Below are positions 36,080-47,589 of a DNA stretch of 64,000 nucleotides, piece after piece. Each line of letters begins with the position of its first letter. The stretch's first letter is position 1. The notes beneath the pieces are model-generated. The model was not told the origin of the DNA and made no database searches. It was given only the letters and a program-made list of their open reading frames with translations. Source of the DNA: Betaproteobacteria bacterium. Lineage in GTDB: Bacteria > Pseudomonadota > Gammaproteobacteria > Burkholderiales > SG8-41. The stretch lies in contig OMIN01000111.1 in the NCBI GenBank assembly GCA_900299145.1, positions 48,964 through 112,963 of the forward strand, read 5' to 3'. The position numbers were made by a program, and so were the translations under genes.

Positions 36080-37392
36080 TGGCTCTACCGGTCGCACCGT
36101 TTGCCAAGGGACTTTACGGCCCCGATGCCTTGATCATGAAGGACATCGACGGCACGAATTGGCGCTTGAAGGATTACGAGGCGCGTGGCGGCTATCAGGC
36201 CATTCGCAAAATTCTCAGCGAAAAAATTACGCCAGAAAACGTGATCGCGGAAGTCAAGAAATCCGCGCTGCGCGGACGAGGCGGCGCGGGCTTCCCGGCA
36301 GGTTTGAAGTGGAGCTTTATGCCACGGCAGTTTCCGGGGCCGAAGTATCTCGTTTGCAATTCGGATGAGGGCGAGCCGGGCACCTTCAAGGATCGCGACA
36401 TCCTGCGCTACAACCCGCACAGTGTGATCGAGGGCATGACTATTGCCGCCTACGCGATGGGCATTCCGGTCGGCTATAACTACATCCACGGTGAAATTTT
36501 CGACGTGTATGAGCGCTTTGAAGAGGCGCTGGAAGAGGCGCGCGCTGCCGGTTATCTCGGCAACAAAATTATGGGCTCGGAATTTAACTTCCAACTGCAC
36601 GCGCATCACGGTTTTGGCGCCTATATTTGCGGCGAGGAAACCGGCCTCCTGGAATCTCTGGAGGGCAAGAAAGGCCAACCACGCTTCAAGCCGCCGTTCC
36701 CCGCGAGCTTTGGCTTGTATGGAAAACCAACCACGATCAACAACACCGAAACCTTTGCCGCGGTGCCGTGGATCATCAATAACGGTGGTGATGCCTTTCT
36801 GGCGATGGGCAAGCCCAATAACGGCGGCACCAAGATTTTTTCGGTGTCAGGTGATGTTGCGCGGCCCGGCAATTACGAAATCAAGCTCGGCACCCCTTTC
36901 GCCAAACTGTTGGAAATGGCCGGCGGCATGCGCGAAGGCGTTAAGCTGAAAGCGGTAATTCCCGGTGGCTCGTCGATGCCGGTATTGCCCGCCGACATCA
37001 TGATGGCCACCGACATGGATTACGATTCCATCGCCAAGGCGGGTTCGATGCTCGGCTCCGGCGCGGTGATCGTGATGAACGAGACGCGCTGTATGGTGAA
37101 ATCGCTACTGCGGTTGTCGTACTTTTATTACGAGGAATCCTGTGGCCAGTGCACACCGTGCCGTGAGGGTACTGGCTGGCTCTATAGGATGGTTGACCGC
37201 ATTGAACACGGCAAGGGCCGGAACGAGGATCTCGATCAATTGGGCCGGGTGGCGGGTAACATTCAGGGGCGCACGATATGCGCGCTGGGTGATGCAGCGG
37301 CCATGCCCGTGAATGCCTTCCTGAAGCATTATCGCGACGAGTTCCAGTATCACATCGACCACAAGAAGTGTCTGGTTGCGCCGTATATTTAA
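36079..37392 (+). CDS. nuoF: NADH-quinone oxidoreductase subunit F
   Basis: A 437-residue subunit that binds NADH and FMN and the N3 [4Fe-4S] cluster. [16 protein letters not shown] is the nucleotide-binding Gly-rich motif, [17 protein letters not shown] the FMN region, [20 protein letters not shown] the NADH region, and [15 protein letters not shown] the cluster Cys motif. ATG at 36079 overlaps the nuoE stop; the longer upstream frame is the end of nuoE in another phase. Confidence 0.97.
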   Translation: MALPVAPFAKGLYGPDALIMKDIDGTNWRLKDYEARGGYQAIRKILSEKITPENVIAEVKKSALRGRGGAGFPAGLKWSFMPRQFPGPKYLVCNSDEGEPGTFKDRDILRYNPHSVIEGMTIAAYAMGIPVGYNYIHGEIFDVYERFEEALEEARAAGYLGNKIMGSEFNFQLHAHHGFGAYICGEETGLLESLEGKKGQPRFKPPFPASFGLYGKPTTINNTETFAAVPWIINNGGDAFLAMGKPNNGGTKIFSVSGDVARPGNYEIKLGTPFAKLLEMAGGMREGVKLKAVIPGGSSMPVLPADIMMATDMDYDSIAKAGSMLGSGAVIVMNETRCMVKSLLRLSYFYYEESCGQCTPCREGTGWLYRMVDRIEHGKGRNEDLDQLGRVAGNIQGRTICALGDAAAMPVNAFLKHYRDEFQYHIDHKKCLVAPYI

Positions 37393-37395
37393 GAT

Positions 37396-39765
37396 ATGCC
37401 ACTCGAAATCGAAATCGACGGTAAGAAGCTGGAAGTGCCCGACGGCAGCACGGTGATGGACGCCGCGCGCATCGCCGACATTTACGTGCCGCATTTCTGC
37501 TATCACCGCAAGCTGTCGATTGCTGCCAACTGCCGCATGTGTTTGGTGCAAATTGAAAAAGCGCCCAAGCCCATGCCAGCATGTGCGACGCCGGTCACCA
37601 ACGGCATGAAGGTGATGACGCATTCGCAGCAGGCCGTCACCGCGCAAAAAGGCGTGATGGAGTTTCTGCTAATTAACCATCCGCTGGATTGCCCTATTTG
37701 CGATCAGGGTGGTGAGTGTCAGTTGCAGGATCTGGCTGTGGGCTACGGTGGCAGCGAATCGAAATACAGCGAAGACAAGCGCGTGGTTGCCAACAAGAAT
37801 CTTGGCCCGCTGATTTCGACTGACATGACGCGCTGCATTCATTGCACGCGTTGCGTGCGCTTTGGGCAGGAAATTGCCGGCATCATGGAACTCGGCATGA
37901 TCGGGCGCGGCGAACATTCCGAAATCATCACCTTTGTCGGCAAGACCGTTGATTCCGAACTGTCGGGCAACGCGATTGATCTGTGTCCCGTGGGGGCGCT
38001 CACGAGCAAGCCGTTCCGCTACAGCGCGCGTACCTGGGAGCTGACGCGCAAAGCGTCGATTTCACCGCACTGCGGGTTGGGCTCCAATCTCACGCTGCAG
38101 ATCAAGCAAAACCGGGTGATGCGTGCGCTCCCGCGTGAAAACGAAGCTGTCAATGAGTGCTGGATCTCGGACAAGGACCGATTTTCTTACGAGGGCTTGA
38201 ATAGTTCGCAGCGGTTGACACGCCCGATGGTGAAATCTGGCGGGCAGTGGCAGGAAGTCGATTGGCAGACTGCGCTGGAAGCGGTGGTGGCGGGCCTGAA
38301 GAAAGCTGGCGGCGCAAATATCGGCGGCAACGTCGGCGCGCTGGCTACACCGCATCAGACCGTTGAGGAGTTGTATTTGCTGCAAAAGCTGATGCGTGGC
38401 TTGGGCTCCAACAACATTGATTTCCGCCTGCGGCAGAGTGACTTTAGTGCGGACGGCAAACTGGCCGGCGTGCCATGGTTGGGGTTGTCTATTGCCGATA
38501 TCCCGCAGCTGGATCGCGTGCTGGTAATCGGATCGACACTGCGCAAGGACCATCCCCTGATTGCGCACCGCCTGCGTCAGGCTTCAAAAAAATCACTAAA
38601 AATCAATATCTTGCATTCGGTGGATGATGATCTGCTGATGCGTGTTGCCAACCGTTCGATTGTTGCGCCGGCCTCGCTGCTGGCGGAGCTGGCGGGCATT
38701 GTCAAGGCGGCTGCGGCTGCGAAGAATGTTGCCGCGCCGGCGGCCGTGGCGAATGCCACTGTGTCGGAAGCCGCGCAGCGCATTGCCGCCAGCCTTTGTG
38801 ATGGCAAGAGCGCGGCCGTATGCCTCGGCAACTTCGCGCAGCATCATGTGCAAGCCGCGCAACTGCATGCGCTGGCGCAGGCGTTGGCCGAAATCACTGG
38901 CGCGAAACTCGGCGTGCTGGGCGAAGCTGCCAACAGCGTCGGTGGCCATGTGGTCAACGCGCTGCCTTCTGCAAGCGGCAAGAACGCGCGTGACATGCTG
39001 GCACAGCCGATGAAGGCCTATGTATTGCTCGGCGTGGAGCCTGAGCTCGATACACAAGACCCGCGTGCCGCATTGGCGGCGATGAAGCAGGCCGAATTTG
39101 TAGTGGCGATGAGCGCCTTCCAACACAAGGCGGTGGATTACGCCAATGTGCTGTTGCCGATTGCGCCATTTACCGAAACCGCAGGCACGTTTGTGAATAC
39201 CGAAGGCCGTGCGCAGACTTTCCAGGGTGTGGTGCAACCGTTGGGCGAAACCCGCCCGGCCTGGAAGGTGCTGCGCGTGTTGGGCAATTTGTTGAACCTG
39301 CCGGGCTTTGACCAGCAAAGTGCTGAAGAGGTGTGTCTCGAAGCACTCGGTGCGGATAATAAAAAAATCATTAAAAACAATAAGTTAAATATAGATATCG
39401 CTGCCATTGGTGCGACGCCGGCAAGTGGGATTCAGCGCATCGCTGAAACACCAATCTACGCGGCAGACGCGCTGGTGCGTCGTGCGCCGTCATTGCAAAA
39501 AACGCGCGATGGTGCAGCGCCCATGGCCAGCATGAACCGTGCGTTGGCCGACAAACTGGGCTTGCGTGACGGTGACAGCGTGCGCGTTGTTCAGGGTGGC
39601 GGCGTGGCCGAGGTGGGATACGCCATCGACGACAAGCTGCCGGCGGATTGTTTGCGGCTCGCGGCGGCACGTGAGGAAACCAGCGGCTTGGGCGCGCCAG
39701 ATGCACCACTGACACTCGAGCGCATTGCGGGTCAATCCAATGTCCAGCAAAGGGTGGCGGTGTAA
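37396..39765 (+). CDS. nuoG: NADH-quinone oxidoreductase subunit G
   Basis: A 789-residue subunit. The N-terminal 2Fe-2S ferredoxin-like domain has [15 protein letters not shown]; then the His-Cys motif [18 protein letters not shown], a 4Fe-4S pair [13 protein letters not shown] and the N-terminal start of a molybdopterin-oxidoreductase-like domain. The C-terminal half is more variable. Two AT-rich stretches stand out: 38593-38612 (SLKINILH) and 39368-39387 (IIKNNKL), the latter matching the repeat copy at 31052 at 19 of 20 positions. Here the protein runs Lys/Asn/Ile-rich in an otherwise Ala-rich linker. Confidence 0.96.
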   Translation: MPLEIEIDGKKLEVPDGSTVMDAARIADIYVPHFCYHRKLSIAANCRMCLVQIEKAPKPMPACATPVTNGMKVMTHSQQAVTAQKGVMEFLLINHPLDCPICDQGGECQLQDLAVGYGGSESKYSEDKRVVANKNLGPLISTDMTRCIHCTRCVRFGQEIAGIMELGMIGRGEHSEIITFVGKTVDSELSGNAIDLCPVGALTSKPFRYSARTWELTRKASISPHCGLGSNLTLQIKQNRVMRALPRENEAVNECWISDKDRFSYEGLNSSQRLTRPMVKSGGQWQEVDWQTALEAVVAGLKKAGGANIGGNVGALATPHQTVEELYLLQKLMRGLGSNNIDFRLRQSDFSADGKLAGVPWLGLSIADIPQLDRVLVIGSTLRKDHPLIAHRLRQASKKSLKINILHSVDDDLLMRVANRSIVAPASLLAELAGIVKAAAAAKNVAAPAAVANATVSEAAQRIAASLCDGKSAAVCLGNFAQHHVQAAQLHALAQALAEITGAKLGVLGEAANSVGGHVVNALPSASGKNARDMLAQPMKAYVLLGVEPELDTQDPRAALAAMKQAEFVVAMSAFQHKAVDYANVLLPIAPFTETAGTFVNTEGRAQTFQGVVQPLGETRPAWKVLRVLGNLLNLPGFDQQSAEEVCLEALGADNKKIIKNNKLNIDIAAIGATPASGIQRIAETPIYAADALVRRAPSLQKTRDGAAPMASMNRALADKLGLRDGDSVRVVQGGGVAEVGYAIDDKLPADCLRLAAAREETSGLGAPDAPLTLERIAGQSNVQQRVAV
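39368..39387 (-). repeat. AT-rich repeat-like sequence inside nuoG
   Basis: Minus strand reads TAACTTATTGTTTTTAATGA, differing from the copy at 31052 at one position. It lies at about codons 658-664 of nuoG, in a poorly conserved linker. Reading frame is kept. Confidence 0.6.
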
Positions 39766-39770
39766 CGCTG

Positions 39771-40886
39771 ATGAGTGCCATTCTCCAGCCCATCGTCAAT
39801 CTCGGCTATTCGCTGCAGGCGCTATTTGCCGCTGTGCTTGTGGCGGTTTTCGGCAACGAGGCGGCGCCGTATATCCTGTATGCGGTCAAGACGCTGCTAC
39901 TGATACTGTGCATCGTGGTGCCCTTGATGCTGTCGGTGGCTTACCTCACACTGTGGGAACGCAAAGTCATCGGTTGGATACAACTGCGGCTGGGGCCGAA
40001 TCGCGTGGGGCCGATGGGGCTGTTGCAGCCCATCGCCGACGGTTTGAAGCTGCTGGTAAAAGAAATTATTGTGCCGTCCGGCGCGAACAAGCTACTGTTC
40101 GTTGTGGCGCCGCTGATGGCGATCATGCCCGCGCTGGCAGCTTGGGCGGTGGTGCCATTTGAGCCGGAAATGGTGCTCGCTAATATTGATGCGAGCCTCC
40201 TCTACATCATGGCGATTACGTCGATGGGTGTATATGGCGTCATCATTGCTGGTTGGGCGTCAAATTCCAAGTATGCGTTCCTCGGCGCCATGCGCTCGGC
40301 GGCTCAAATCGTGTCCTACGAAATCGCCATGGGGTTTGCGCTGGTCGGCGTGCTGATGGCGGCGCAAAGCCTGAATCTGATTGACATCGTCAAGCAGCAG
40401 CAAAGCGCGTTCGGCGTGTTCGGCTGGTTCTGGATTCCGCTTTTTCCGTTGTTCCTGACGTATCTGATCGCGGGCGTGGCCGAAACCAACCGCGCGCCCT
40501 TTGACGTGGCCGAGGGCGAATCCGAAATCGTTGCGGGTTTTCACGTCGAATATTCCGGCATGACTTTTGCGATCTTCTTCCTCGCCGAATACGCCAATAT
40601 GATTCTGGTGTCCTTCCTCACCGCGATCATGTTCTTGGGCGGCTGGTTGTCGCCGTTCCCGCAGTCGTGGGGCTTGCTGGGGCAGTCGAGTTTCCTGTGG
40701 CTGCTGGCGAAAGCCTTTATCGTGGTGTCGAGCTTCCTGTGGTTCCGCGCGACATTCCCGCGTTACCGCTACGATCAGATCATGCGTCTGGGCTGGAAGG
40801 TGTTCATTCCGGTAACACTGGTATGGATACTGGTGCTCGGCGCGTGGATGCAGACGCCGCTGTGGGTGTGGTGGAAGGGGACCTAG
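39771..40886 (+). CDS. nuoH: NADH-quinone oxidoreductase subunit H
   Basis: A 371-residue membrane subunit with about eight helices at the junction to the peripheral arm. Typical blocks are [54 protein letters not shown] and [19 protein letters not shown]. Starts 5 bases after nuoG. Confidence 0.97.
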   Translation: MSAILQPIVNLGYSLQALFAAVLVAVFGNEAAPYILYAVKTLLLILCIVVPLMLSVAYLTLWERKVIGWIQLRLGPNRVGPMGLLQPIADGLKLLVKEIIVPSGANKLLFVVAPLMAIMPALAAWAVVPFEPEMVLANIDASLLYIMAITSMGVYGVIIAGWASNSKYAFLGAMRSAAQIVSYEIAMGFALVGVLMAAQSLNLIDIVKQQQSAFGVFGWFWIPLFPLFLTYLIAGVAETNRAPFDVAEGESEIVAGFHVEYSGMTFAIFFLAEYANMILVSFLTAIMFLGGWLSPFPQSWGLLGQSSFLWLLAKAFIVVSSFLWFRATFPRYRYDQIMRLGWKVFIPVTLVWILVLGAWMQTPLWVWWKGT

Positions 40887-40891
40887 CGAAC

Positions 40892-41380
40892 ATGGAAAAA
40901 ATCAAAGGGTTCTTCCGCACCTTTCTGTTATTTGAGCTGGTTAAGGGCATGATGCTCACCGGCCGCTATATGTTCGCGCGCAAAATCACGGTGCAGTTTC
41001 CGGAGGAAAAGACGCCTCAGAGCCACCGCTTCCGCGGTTTGCACGCGCTGCGCCGTTATCCGAATGGCGAAGAACGTTGTATCGCCTGCAAACTGTGTGA
41101 GGCGGTATGCCCCGCAATGGCCATCACCATTGAATCAGAGCAGCGCGACGACGGCTCACGCCGTACCACGCGCTACGACATTGATCTCACCAAGTGCATT
41201 TTCTGTGGCTTTTGTGAGGAGTCGTGTCCGGTGGATTCCATCGTCGAAACACGCATTTTCGAATACCACGGTGAAAAGCGTGGCGACCTGATTTATACCA
41301 AGCCGATGTTGCTTTCCATTGGTGATCACTACGAAGATCAAATTGCCAAGGACCGCGCTGCCGACGCGGCGTACCGATAG
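40892..41380 (+). CDS. nuoI: NADH-quinone oxidoreductase subunit I
   Basis: A 162-residue ferredoxin-like subunit with two [4Fe-4S] clusters: [12 protein letters not shown] and [13 protein letters not shown]-terminal helix [20 protein letters not shown] lies along the membrane. ATG at 40892 starts 5 bases after nuoH; the upstream open frame is not part of it. Confidence 0.97.
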   Translation: MEKIKGFFRTFLLFELVKGMMLTGRYMFARKITVQFPEEKTPQSHRFRGLHALRRYPNGEERCIACKLCEAVCPAMAITIESEQRDDGSRRTTRYDIDLTKCIFCGFCEESCPVDSIVETRIFEYHGEKRGDLIYTKPMLLSIGDHYEDQIAKDRAADAAYR

Positions 41381-41389
41381 CAAACGCTG

Positions 41390-42064
41390 ATGAGCTTTCA
41401 AACGTTTATCTTTTATTTTTTGTCTACCGTGCTGGTGATTTCAGCGCTGGGGGTCATTACGGCACGTAACCCCGTGCACGCGGCGTTGTTGCTGGTGCTG
41501 GCGTTCTTCACATCCTCAGGGCTGTGGCTGCTGCTGCAGGCAGAATTTCTGGCGATCACGCTGGTGCTGGTGTACGTCGGCGCGGTGATGGTGCTGTTTT
41601 TGTTTGTGGTGATGATGCTCGACATCAATATCGCGCGGCTGCGTGAGGGGTTCTGGAAATACCTCCCGATGGGCGGTGTCGTGGCGCTGCTGCTGGTGGT
41701 TGAAATGGGCATGATCCTCACCAGCCGCTCGGTGGGCTTTGGCGATGTGCCTCAGCCGCCGCCGTTGCCGTCGAACCTGAGCCACACCAAGGAACTCGGC
41801 CGTCTGATTTACACCGAGTATGTCTACCCGTTTGAAATCGCGGCGGTGATTCTGTTGGTGGCCATCGTTGCAGCGATTGCGCTAACGCTGCGCAAACGCA
41901 AACTCGACAAATATATGGATCCCGCCACGCAAATTGCGGTGCAGCGCAAGGATCGTGTACGCGTCGTCAGCATGGCGAGCGAAGCACGCCTCGATGCGGA
42001 CAGTGCTGCAAGCGCAGAAAAGCCAGCGGACGCAACAGCAGGCAAGGAGAGCAAGCCCGCATGA
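41390..42064 (+). CDS. nuoJ: NADH-quinone oxidoreductase subunit J
   Basis: A 224-residue membrane subunit with five helices, including [20 protein letters not shown], the conserved helix 3 with the pi-bulge. A 45-residue Ala/Lys-rich C-terminal tail ([20 protein letters not shown]) is cytoplasmic and not conserved. Its last 4 bases overlap nuoK. Confidence 0.96.
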   Translation: MSFQTFIFYFLSTVLVISALGVITARNPVHAALLLVLAFFTSSGLWLLLQAEFLAITLVLVYVGAVMVLFLFVVMMLDINIARLREGFWKYLPMGGVVALLLVVEMGMILTSRSVGFGDVPQPPPLPSNLSHTKELGRLIYTEYVYPFEIAAVILLVAIVAAIALTLRKRKLDKYMDPATQIAVQRKDRVRVVSMASEARLDADSAASAEKPADATAGKESKPA

Positions 42065-42366
42065 TTTCCTTGTCTAACTATCTGATTTTAGGGGCTATTT
42101 TGTTCGCCATTTCAGTGGTGGGCATTTTCCTGAATCGCAAGAACATCATCGTGCTGCTGATGGCTATTGAGTTGATGTTGCTGGCTGTGAACATGAACTT
42201 CGTGGCGTTTTCGCATTATTTGAATGACCCGGCGGGGCAGATATTCGTGTTTTTCATTTTGACAGTGGCGGCGGCGGAATCAGCCATCGGGTTGGCGATA
42301 TTGGTGGTGCTGTTCCGTAACCTTTCGACCATAAATGTCGAAGACCTGGATAAGCTCAAGGGATAG
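42061..42366 (+). CDS. nuoK: NADH-quinone oxidoreductase subunit K
   Basis: A 101-residue subunit with three helices. Conserved glutamates are in [13 protein letters not shown] and [12 protein letters not shown]. Codons 6-10 (SNYLIL, positions 42075-42090) read TAACTATCTGATTTTA, exactly the left 16 bases of the AT-rich repeat consensus, although the residues agree with what NuoK usually has there. Confidence 0.96.
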   Translation: MISLSNYLILGAILFAISVVGIFLNRKNIIVLLMAIELMLLAVNMNFVAFSHYLNDPAGQIFVFFILTVAAAESAIGLAILVVLFRNLSTINVEDLDKLKG

Positions 42367-42372
42367 CCGCCG

Positions 42373-44571
42373 ATGACGGGGATGCAAAAACTATATCTTG
42401 TCGTGCCGCTGGCGCCGTTGTTCGGCGCAATCGCCGCGGGCCTATGCGGCTGGCTCTTGAGCCGGCGTGCAGCGCATGCCATTACCATCGCCGGCATGCT
42501 GGTGTGTCTGGGCTCTGCCATTGCCGTTTACATGGATGTGATGGCGGGCCACCATTTCAACGGCGCGTTGTATACGTGGATGGTGTCGGGTAATGCCAAA
42601 TTCGAGATCGGCTTTTTGATCGATCCGCTGTCGGCAACGATGATGATCGTGGTGTCGTTCGTGTCGCTGATGGTGCATATCTACACGATTGGATACATGG
42701 CGGATGACCCGGGTTACAAGCGATTCTTCAGTTACATCTCGCTCTTCACCTTCTCGATGTTGATGCTCGTCATGAGCAATAACTTCCTGCAATTGTTTTT
42801 CGGCTGGGAAGCGGTGGGGCTGGTGTCTTACCTCCTGATTGGCTTTTGGTACGCACGGCCGACGGCGATTTACGCCAATCTCAAGGCGTTTCTGGTGAAC
42901 CGGGTCGGCGACTTTGGCTTTCTGCTGGGCATTGCGCTGGTGCTGATGTATTTCGGCACGCTGGACTACGCCACGGTGTTTGCCAACGCGAAGAATGTTG
43001 CCAGCAATTCCATTGAAATCATCCCTGGCTGGGGCTGGTCGCTGATGACGGTAATTTGCATCCTGCTGTTTATCGGGGCCATGGGCAAATCGGCGCAATT
43101 CCCGCTGCACGTTTGGTTACCTGATTCAATGGAAGGCCCGACGCCGATTTCCGCGCTGATCCACGCCGCCACCATGGTGACGGCAGGCATTTTCATGGTG
43201 GCGCGCATGTCGCCGCTGTTCGAGTTGTCCGATACCGCGCTCACCTTTGTGATGACCATTGGCGCGATCACCGCGTTCTTCATGGCGTTGATCGCCACGG
43301 TGCAATACGACATCAAGCGCGTGGTGGCCTATTCCACGCTGTCGCAACTGGGCTATATGACCATGGCTCTGGGCGCTTCGGCTTACTCGGCGGCAATATT
43401 TCACCTGTTTACGCACGCGTTCTTCAAGGCGGTGCTATTTTTGGGTGCGGGCTCGGTGATCATTGCCATGCATCATGAGCAGGACATGCGCAAAATGGGC
43501 GGCTTACGTAAATACCTGCCCATTACCTACGCCACCATGTTGATAGGCGCGCTGGCCAACGCCGGCCTGCCGCCGTTCGCAGGGTTTTTCTCGAAGGACA
43601 CGATTATTGAAGCGCTGCATGCTTCACCGCTGGCGGGCGCGGGCTTTGCGTATTTCCTGGCGACAGCGGGCGTACTGGTGGGCGGCTTCTATTCGTTCCG
43701 GCTGATGTTTTACGCCTTCCACGGCAAGGAACGTTTCGCCGACCCGAACGATCCTGATGTGAAGGCGTGTGACGCGGAGCGTGCGGCACAGTTGAAGGCC
43801 GAGCAGGAAGCGGCAAAAGTCGCTGCAGCTGCAAAGGCTGCACTGGATGCCGCCAAGGGACCGCAAGATGGGCACAGCCACGGCGCGGCTGAGCACGCCG
43901 ATCACGCGAGTCATGCCCATGATGCGCATGCCTCTCATGGTGCCCACGACGCTCACGGCGCGCATCACGACAGCCACGCCCATGGCGATCACAAACCGCA
44001 TGAATCACCGTGGGTAGTGACTTTACCCTTGATTGCGCTGGCGGTTCCGTCGGTATGTGCGGGCTGGATCATCGGCAGTTTTGTATTTGGCGATTATTTC
44101 GGCAAGGCTATTTTCGTGTCGGAGGCGCATCCGGCCATCGCCACATTGAAGGCGCAGTTCCATGGCGTCATTGGCATGATGACTCACGGCCTGATGAGCT
44201 TGCCGTTCTGGCTGGCAATTATCGGCGCAGGCACGGCGTACTACATTTACATCGTTAGGCCCGATTTGCCAATCCAGTTGCGTGCGAAGTGGGGCGTGGT
44301 GGTGACTATCCTGATGGAAAAATACGGCTTCGACCGTTTCAACGACTGGTTCTTCGCCGGCGGTGCGCGCCTGCTGGGCACAGGGTTGTGGAAGGGCGGC
44401 GACGTGGTGGTGATCGACGGGTTGCTGGTGAACGGCTCGGCGCAAAGCGTGGGTCTGTTCTCAACCATTATTCGAAAGCTGCAGTCGGGCTATATCTACA
44501 ACTACGCATTTGCGATGATTTTCGGGATTTTGCTGTTGCTGTCGATTACGCTGTGGTCGTTGATCGCCTAG
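42373..44571 (+). CDS. nuoL: NADH-quinone oxidoreductase subunit L with His-rich loop
   Basis: A 732-residue antiporter-like proton-pumping subunit, longer than the roughly 610-690 residues usual for NuoL. FFGWEAVGLVSYLLIGFW and FPLHVWLPDSMEGPTPISAL, followed by IHAATMVTAGIF, are the antiporter core; a C-terminal lateral helix is expected after about residue 545. The extra length is a cytoplasmic-loop insertion: an Ala/Lys/Glu-rich helix (about 458-498) followed by residues 501-543 with 16 histidines (HSHG, HASHAHDAH, HGAHHDSHAHGDH). This could bind metal ions. Confidence 0.96.
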   Translation: MTGMQKLYLVVPLAPLFGAIAAGLCGWLLSRRAAHAITIAGMLVCLGSAIAVYMDVMAGHHFNGALYTWMVSGNAKFEIGFLIDPLSATMMIVVSFVSLMVHIYTIGYMADDPGYKRFFSYISLFTFSMLMLVMSNNFLQLFFGWEAVGLVSYLLIGFWYARPTAIYANLKAFLVNRVGDFGFLLGIALVLMYFGTLDYATVFANAKNVASNSIEIIPGWGWSLMTVICILLFIGAMGKSAQFPLHVWLPDSMEGPTPISALIHAATMVTAGIFMVARMSPLFELSDTALTFVMTIGAITAFFMALIATVQYDIKRVVAYSTLSQLGYMTMALGASAYSAAIFHLFTHAFFKAVLFLGAGSVIIAMHHEQDMRKMGGLRKYLPITYATMLIGALANAGLPPFAGFFSKDTIIEALHASPLAGAGFAYFLATAGVLVGGFYSFRLMFYAFHGKERFADPNDPDVKACDAERAAQLKAEQEAAKVAAAAKAALDAAKGPQDGHSHGAAEHADHASHAHDAHASHGAHDAHGAHHDSHAHGDHKPHESPWVVTLPLIALAVPSVCAGWIIGSFVFGDYFGKAIFVSEAHPAIATLKAQFHGVIGMMTHGLMSLPFWLAIIGAGTAYYIYIVRPDLPIQLRAKWGVVVTILMEKYGFDRFNDWFFAGGARLLGTGLWKGGDVVVIDGLLVNGSAQSVGLFSTIIRKLQSGYIYNYAFAMIFGILLLLSITLWSLIA

Positions 44572-44587
44572 CGCATGTATAAAAATA

Positions 44588-44607
44588 TCAAATAAAACAA
44601 ATACTTA
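44588..44607 (-). repeat. 20-bp AT-rich interspersed repeat, copy 9
   Basis: Minus strand reads TAAGTATTTGTTTTATTTGA, then TATTTTTATA. It fills the only sizeable gap in the nuo operon (nuoL-nuoM) and ends 4 bases before the nuoM ATG. Confidence 0.8.
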
Positions 44608-44611
44608 AATA

Positions 44612-46102
44612 ATGTACGCATTACCCCTGCTGAGCCTTGCGATCTGGATCCCGATTTTCTTCGGGCTGGCCGTGCTCGCCACCGGGTCGGATCGCAATGC
44701 GTCAACCGCGCGCGTGATCGCTCTGGTGGGCGCGGTGCTTGGCTTTCTGGTGACGATTCCGGTTTACACCGGTTTCAGCACTGAGCTCGGCGGCTTTCAG
44801 TACGTGCAAAAAGTCGAGTGGATAGACGCGTTTAATGTGAACTACCACCTCGGCATCGATGGCGTGTCGCTGCTGCTGCTGCTGCTCAACAGCTTTACCA
44901 CTGTGCTGGTGGTGATCGCGGGCTGGGAGGTCATCCAGAAAAAAGTCGCGCAGTACATGGCCTCGTTCCTGATTCTGTCCGGGCTGATGAACGGCGTGTT
45001 CTGTGCGCTTGATGCGTTGCTGTTTTACGTATTTTTTGAGGCGACGCTGATCCCGATGTTCATCATTATTGGCGTGTGGGGCGGGCCGCGCCGGGTGTAT
45101 GCCTCGATCAAGTTCTTCCTCTATACGCTGCTCGGTTCGCTGCTGTCGCTGGTCGCGCTGATCTACCTTTACTTCGCTTCCGGCGGAAGCTTTTCGCTGC
45201 TGGATTTTTACGACACGCCGCTTGGCATGAATGCGCAGATCGCAATCTTTCTCGCCTTCTTCATGGCTTTCGCGGTCAAGGTGCCGATGTGGCCGGTGCA
45301 CACGTGGCTGCCGGATGCCCACGTCGAGGCTCCCACTGGCGGCTCAGTAGTGCTGGCGGCGATCATGTTGAAACTGGGCGGGTACGGGTTTCTGCGGCTG
45401 TCGTTGCCCATCGTGCCAGACGCCAGCCACGCGCTCGCGGGATTCATGATTTTCCTGTCGCTGGTGGCGGTGGTTTACATCGGGCTGGTGGCGCTGGTGC
45501 AGACCGACATGAAAAAGCTCATTGCCTACTCGTCGATTTCGCATATGGGGTTTGTCACGCTGGGGCTGTTCATCTTTAATCCGCAAGGTATGGAAGGCGC
45601 GGTGATCCAGATGATTTCCCATGGGTTTATTTCCGGCGCAATGTTCCTTTGCGTGGGGGTGTTGTATGACCGCATGCATACGCGCGACATAGGCGACTAC
45701 GGCGGCGTGGTCAACACCATGCCGGTGTTCGCGGCGTTCTTCATGCTGTTCGCGATGGCCAACGCTGGATTGCCAGGCACCAGCGGTTTCGTCGGAGAGT
45801 TCACCGTGATCATGGGCGCCATGCAATCTAACTTCTGGTATGCCTTTCTTGCCGCGACCACGCTGATTTTCGGCGCGGCCTACACACTGTGGATGTATAA
45901 GCGCGTGATCTTCGGCGCGGTGGCGAACGCGCATGTGGCTGAATTGAAAGACATCAACCTGCGTGAATTTGTGGTGCTCGGCACACTGGCGGTAGCTGTG
46001 CTGGTAATGGGCATCTGGCCGCAGCCTTTCGCCGATGTCATGCACACGGCGGTAAGCGACATTCTGTCACACGTCGCGCACAGCAAGCTGCCGGGGCAAT
46101 AG
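44612..46102 (+). CDS. nuoM: NADH-quinone oxidoreductase subunit M
   Basis: A 496-residue antiporter-like subunit. [39 protein letters not shown] with the proton-channel Glu, [20 protein letters not shown] and [15 protein letters not shown] are typical. The ATG at 44612 has no Shine-Dalgarno; the AT-rich repeat stands directly in front. Confidence 0.97.
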   Translation: MYALPLLSLAIWIPIFFGLAVLATGSDRNASTARVIALVGAVLGFLVTIPVYTGFSTELGGFQYVQKVEWIDAFNVNYHLGIDGVSLLLLLLNSFTTVLVVIAGWEVIQKKVAQYMASFLILSGLMNGVFCALDALLFYVFFEATLIPMFIIIGVWGGPRRVYASIKFFLYTLLGSLLSLVALIYLYFASGGSFSLLDFYDTPLGMNAQIAIFLAFFMAFAVKVPMWPVHTWLPDAHVEAPTGGSVVLAAIMLKLGGYGFLRLSLPIVPDASHALAGFMIFLSLVAVVYIGLVALVQTDMKKLIAYSSISHMGFVTLGLFIFNPQGMEGAVIQMISHGFISGAMFLCVGVLYDRMHTRDIGDYGGVVNTMPVFAAFFMLFAMANAGLPGTSGFVGEFTVIMGAMQSNFWYAFLAATTLIFGAAYTLWMYKRVIFGAVANAHVAELKDINLREFVVLGTLAVAVLVMGIWPQPFADVMHTAVSDILSHVAHSKLPGQ

Positions 46103-46110
46103 GGGTAATC

Positions 46111-47559
46111 ATGCAATACATAACTCCCCTGTGGCCCGCCTTCCCCGAGATTTTCCTGCTCGCCATGGCGTGCGTGATTCTGATCGCGGATCTGTTTATC
46201 AGAGACGAGAATCGCGGGCTGACGTATTTCCTGACGCAGCTCACGCTGGCGGGCTGCGCCGCGTTGACCTGGGTAACGGCGAGCAATGAGCCGGTACACA
46301 CCTTCAGCGGTATGTTCGTCGGCGATCTGATGTCCGACGTTTTAAAGCTCGTCACCTACTTCGGCGTGATTTCCATCCTGGTGTATGCGCGTGATTACAT
46401 TACGCTGCGTGGCATGTTCCGTGGCGAATTTTTCGCGCTGACGCTGTTCGCCACGTTGGGGCTGATGGTAATGATATCCGCGAATCATCTGCTCACGCTG
46501 TATCTGGGGCTGGAGTTGCTGAGCCTGTCGCTTTACGCCATGGTGGCGCTGCAGCGCGATTCTGCACAGGCCACCGAAGCCGCGATGAAGTATTTCGTGC
46601 TCGGCGCGTTGGCGTCCGGCATGCTGCTCTACGGCATGTCGATGATTTACGGCGCGGCGGGTTCGCTGGAAGTCACGCGCATCGCTGGTGTGATCGCTGA
46701 CGACGGCGCAAAGAACGTCGTGTTGGTGTTCGGCCTGGTATTTCTGGCAGCGGGTATCGGCTTCAAGCTGGGTGCGGCGCCGTTCCATATGTGGCTGCCC
46801 GACGTGTATCACGGCGCGCCGACAGCAGTCACCCTGTTTATCGGTTCGGTGCCCAAGCTCGCTGCATTTGCTTTTGTGATTCGCCTTCTCGTGCAGGCGC
46901 TGGGGGTGGAAGAAATTCAGGCGCACTGGCAACAGATGCTGGCTGTGATGGCGGTGCTGTCGCTGATTGTCGGCAATATCACGGCGATTGCGCAAACCAA
47001 CATTAAGCGCATGCTGGCCTATTCCACGATTTCGCACATGGGCTTCCTGCTGATTGGCATTTGCGCCGGTGGCCTGAACGGCTACGCCTCAGGCATGTTC
47101 TACGCGGTGGTTTACGTGCTGATGAGTTTGGGTGCCTTCGGTATGATTTTGCTGTTGTCGCGACAGGGTTTCGAGGCGGAAAATCTTGACGACTTCAGGG
47201 GACTGAACCATCGCAGCCCGTGGTACGCATTTTTAATGCTGCTGCTGATGTTTTCGATGGCGGGCGTGCCGCCGACGGTGGGCTTTTATGCCAAGTTTGC
47301 GGTGCTGCAGGCGATCGTCGAGGCGGGCCACGTATGGCTTGCGGTGATCGCAGTGATTTTCTCTCTGGTCGGCGCGTTCTATTATCTGCGCATCGTCAAG
47401 CTGATGTATTTCGATGCGCCGGAAGACACCACGCCCATTACGCCGCGCGGCGATGCGCAGTGGCTGCTGTCGGTGAATGGACTGGCCGTGTTGGCCTTCG
47501 GTATTTTTCCGCAACCGCTGATGGCCTTGTGTGCAAGCGCCATACTGGCTTCGTTGTAA
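46111..47559 (+). CDS. nuoN: NADH-quinone oxidoreductase subunit N
   Basis: A 482-residue antiporter-like subunit and last complex I gene. [40 protein letters not shown] and [19 protein letters not shown] are conserved. Starts 8 bases after nuoM. The NUDIX gene follows 30 bases later, so the small DUF2818 gene often seen between them in related genomes is absent. Confidence 0.97.
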   Translation: MQYITPLWPAFPEIFLLAMACVILIADLFIRDENRGLTYFLTQLTLAGCAALTWVTASNEPVHTFSGMFVGDLMSDVLKLVTYFGVISILVYARDYITLRGMFRGEFFALTLFATLGLMVMISANHLLTLYLGLELLSLSLYAMVALQRDSAQATEAAMKYFVLGALASGMLLYGMSMIYGAAGSLEVTRIAGVIADDGAKNVVLVFGLVFLAAGIGFKLGAAPFHMWLPDVYHGAPTAVTLFIGSVPKLAAFAFVIRLLVQALGVEEIQAHWQQMLAVMAVLSLIVGNITAIAQTNIKRMLAYSTISHMGFLLIGICAGGLNGYASGMFYAVVYVLMSLGAFGMILLLSRQGFEAENLDDFRGLNHRSPWYAFLMLLLMFSMAGVPPTVGFYAKFAVLQAIVEAGHVWLAVIAVIFSLVGAFYYLRIVKLMYFDAPEDTTPITPRGDAQWLLSVNGLAVLAFGIFPQPLMALCASAILASL

Positions 47560-47589
47560 TTTGCCTTCATTGCTGTTCACCGGTGGGAG

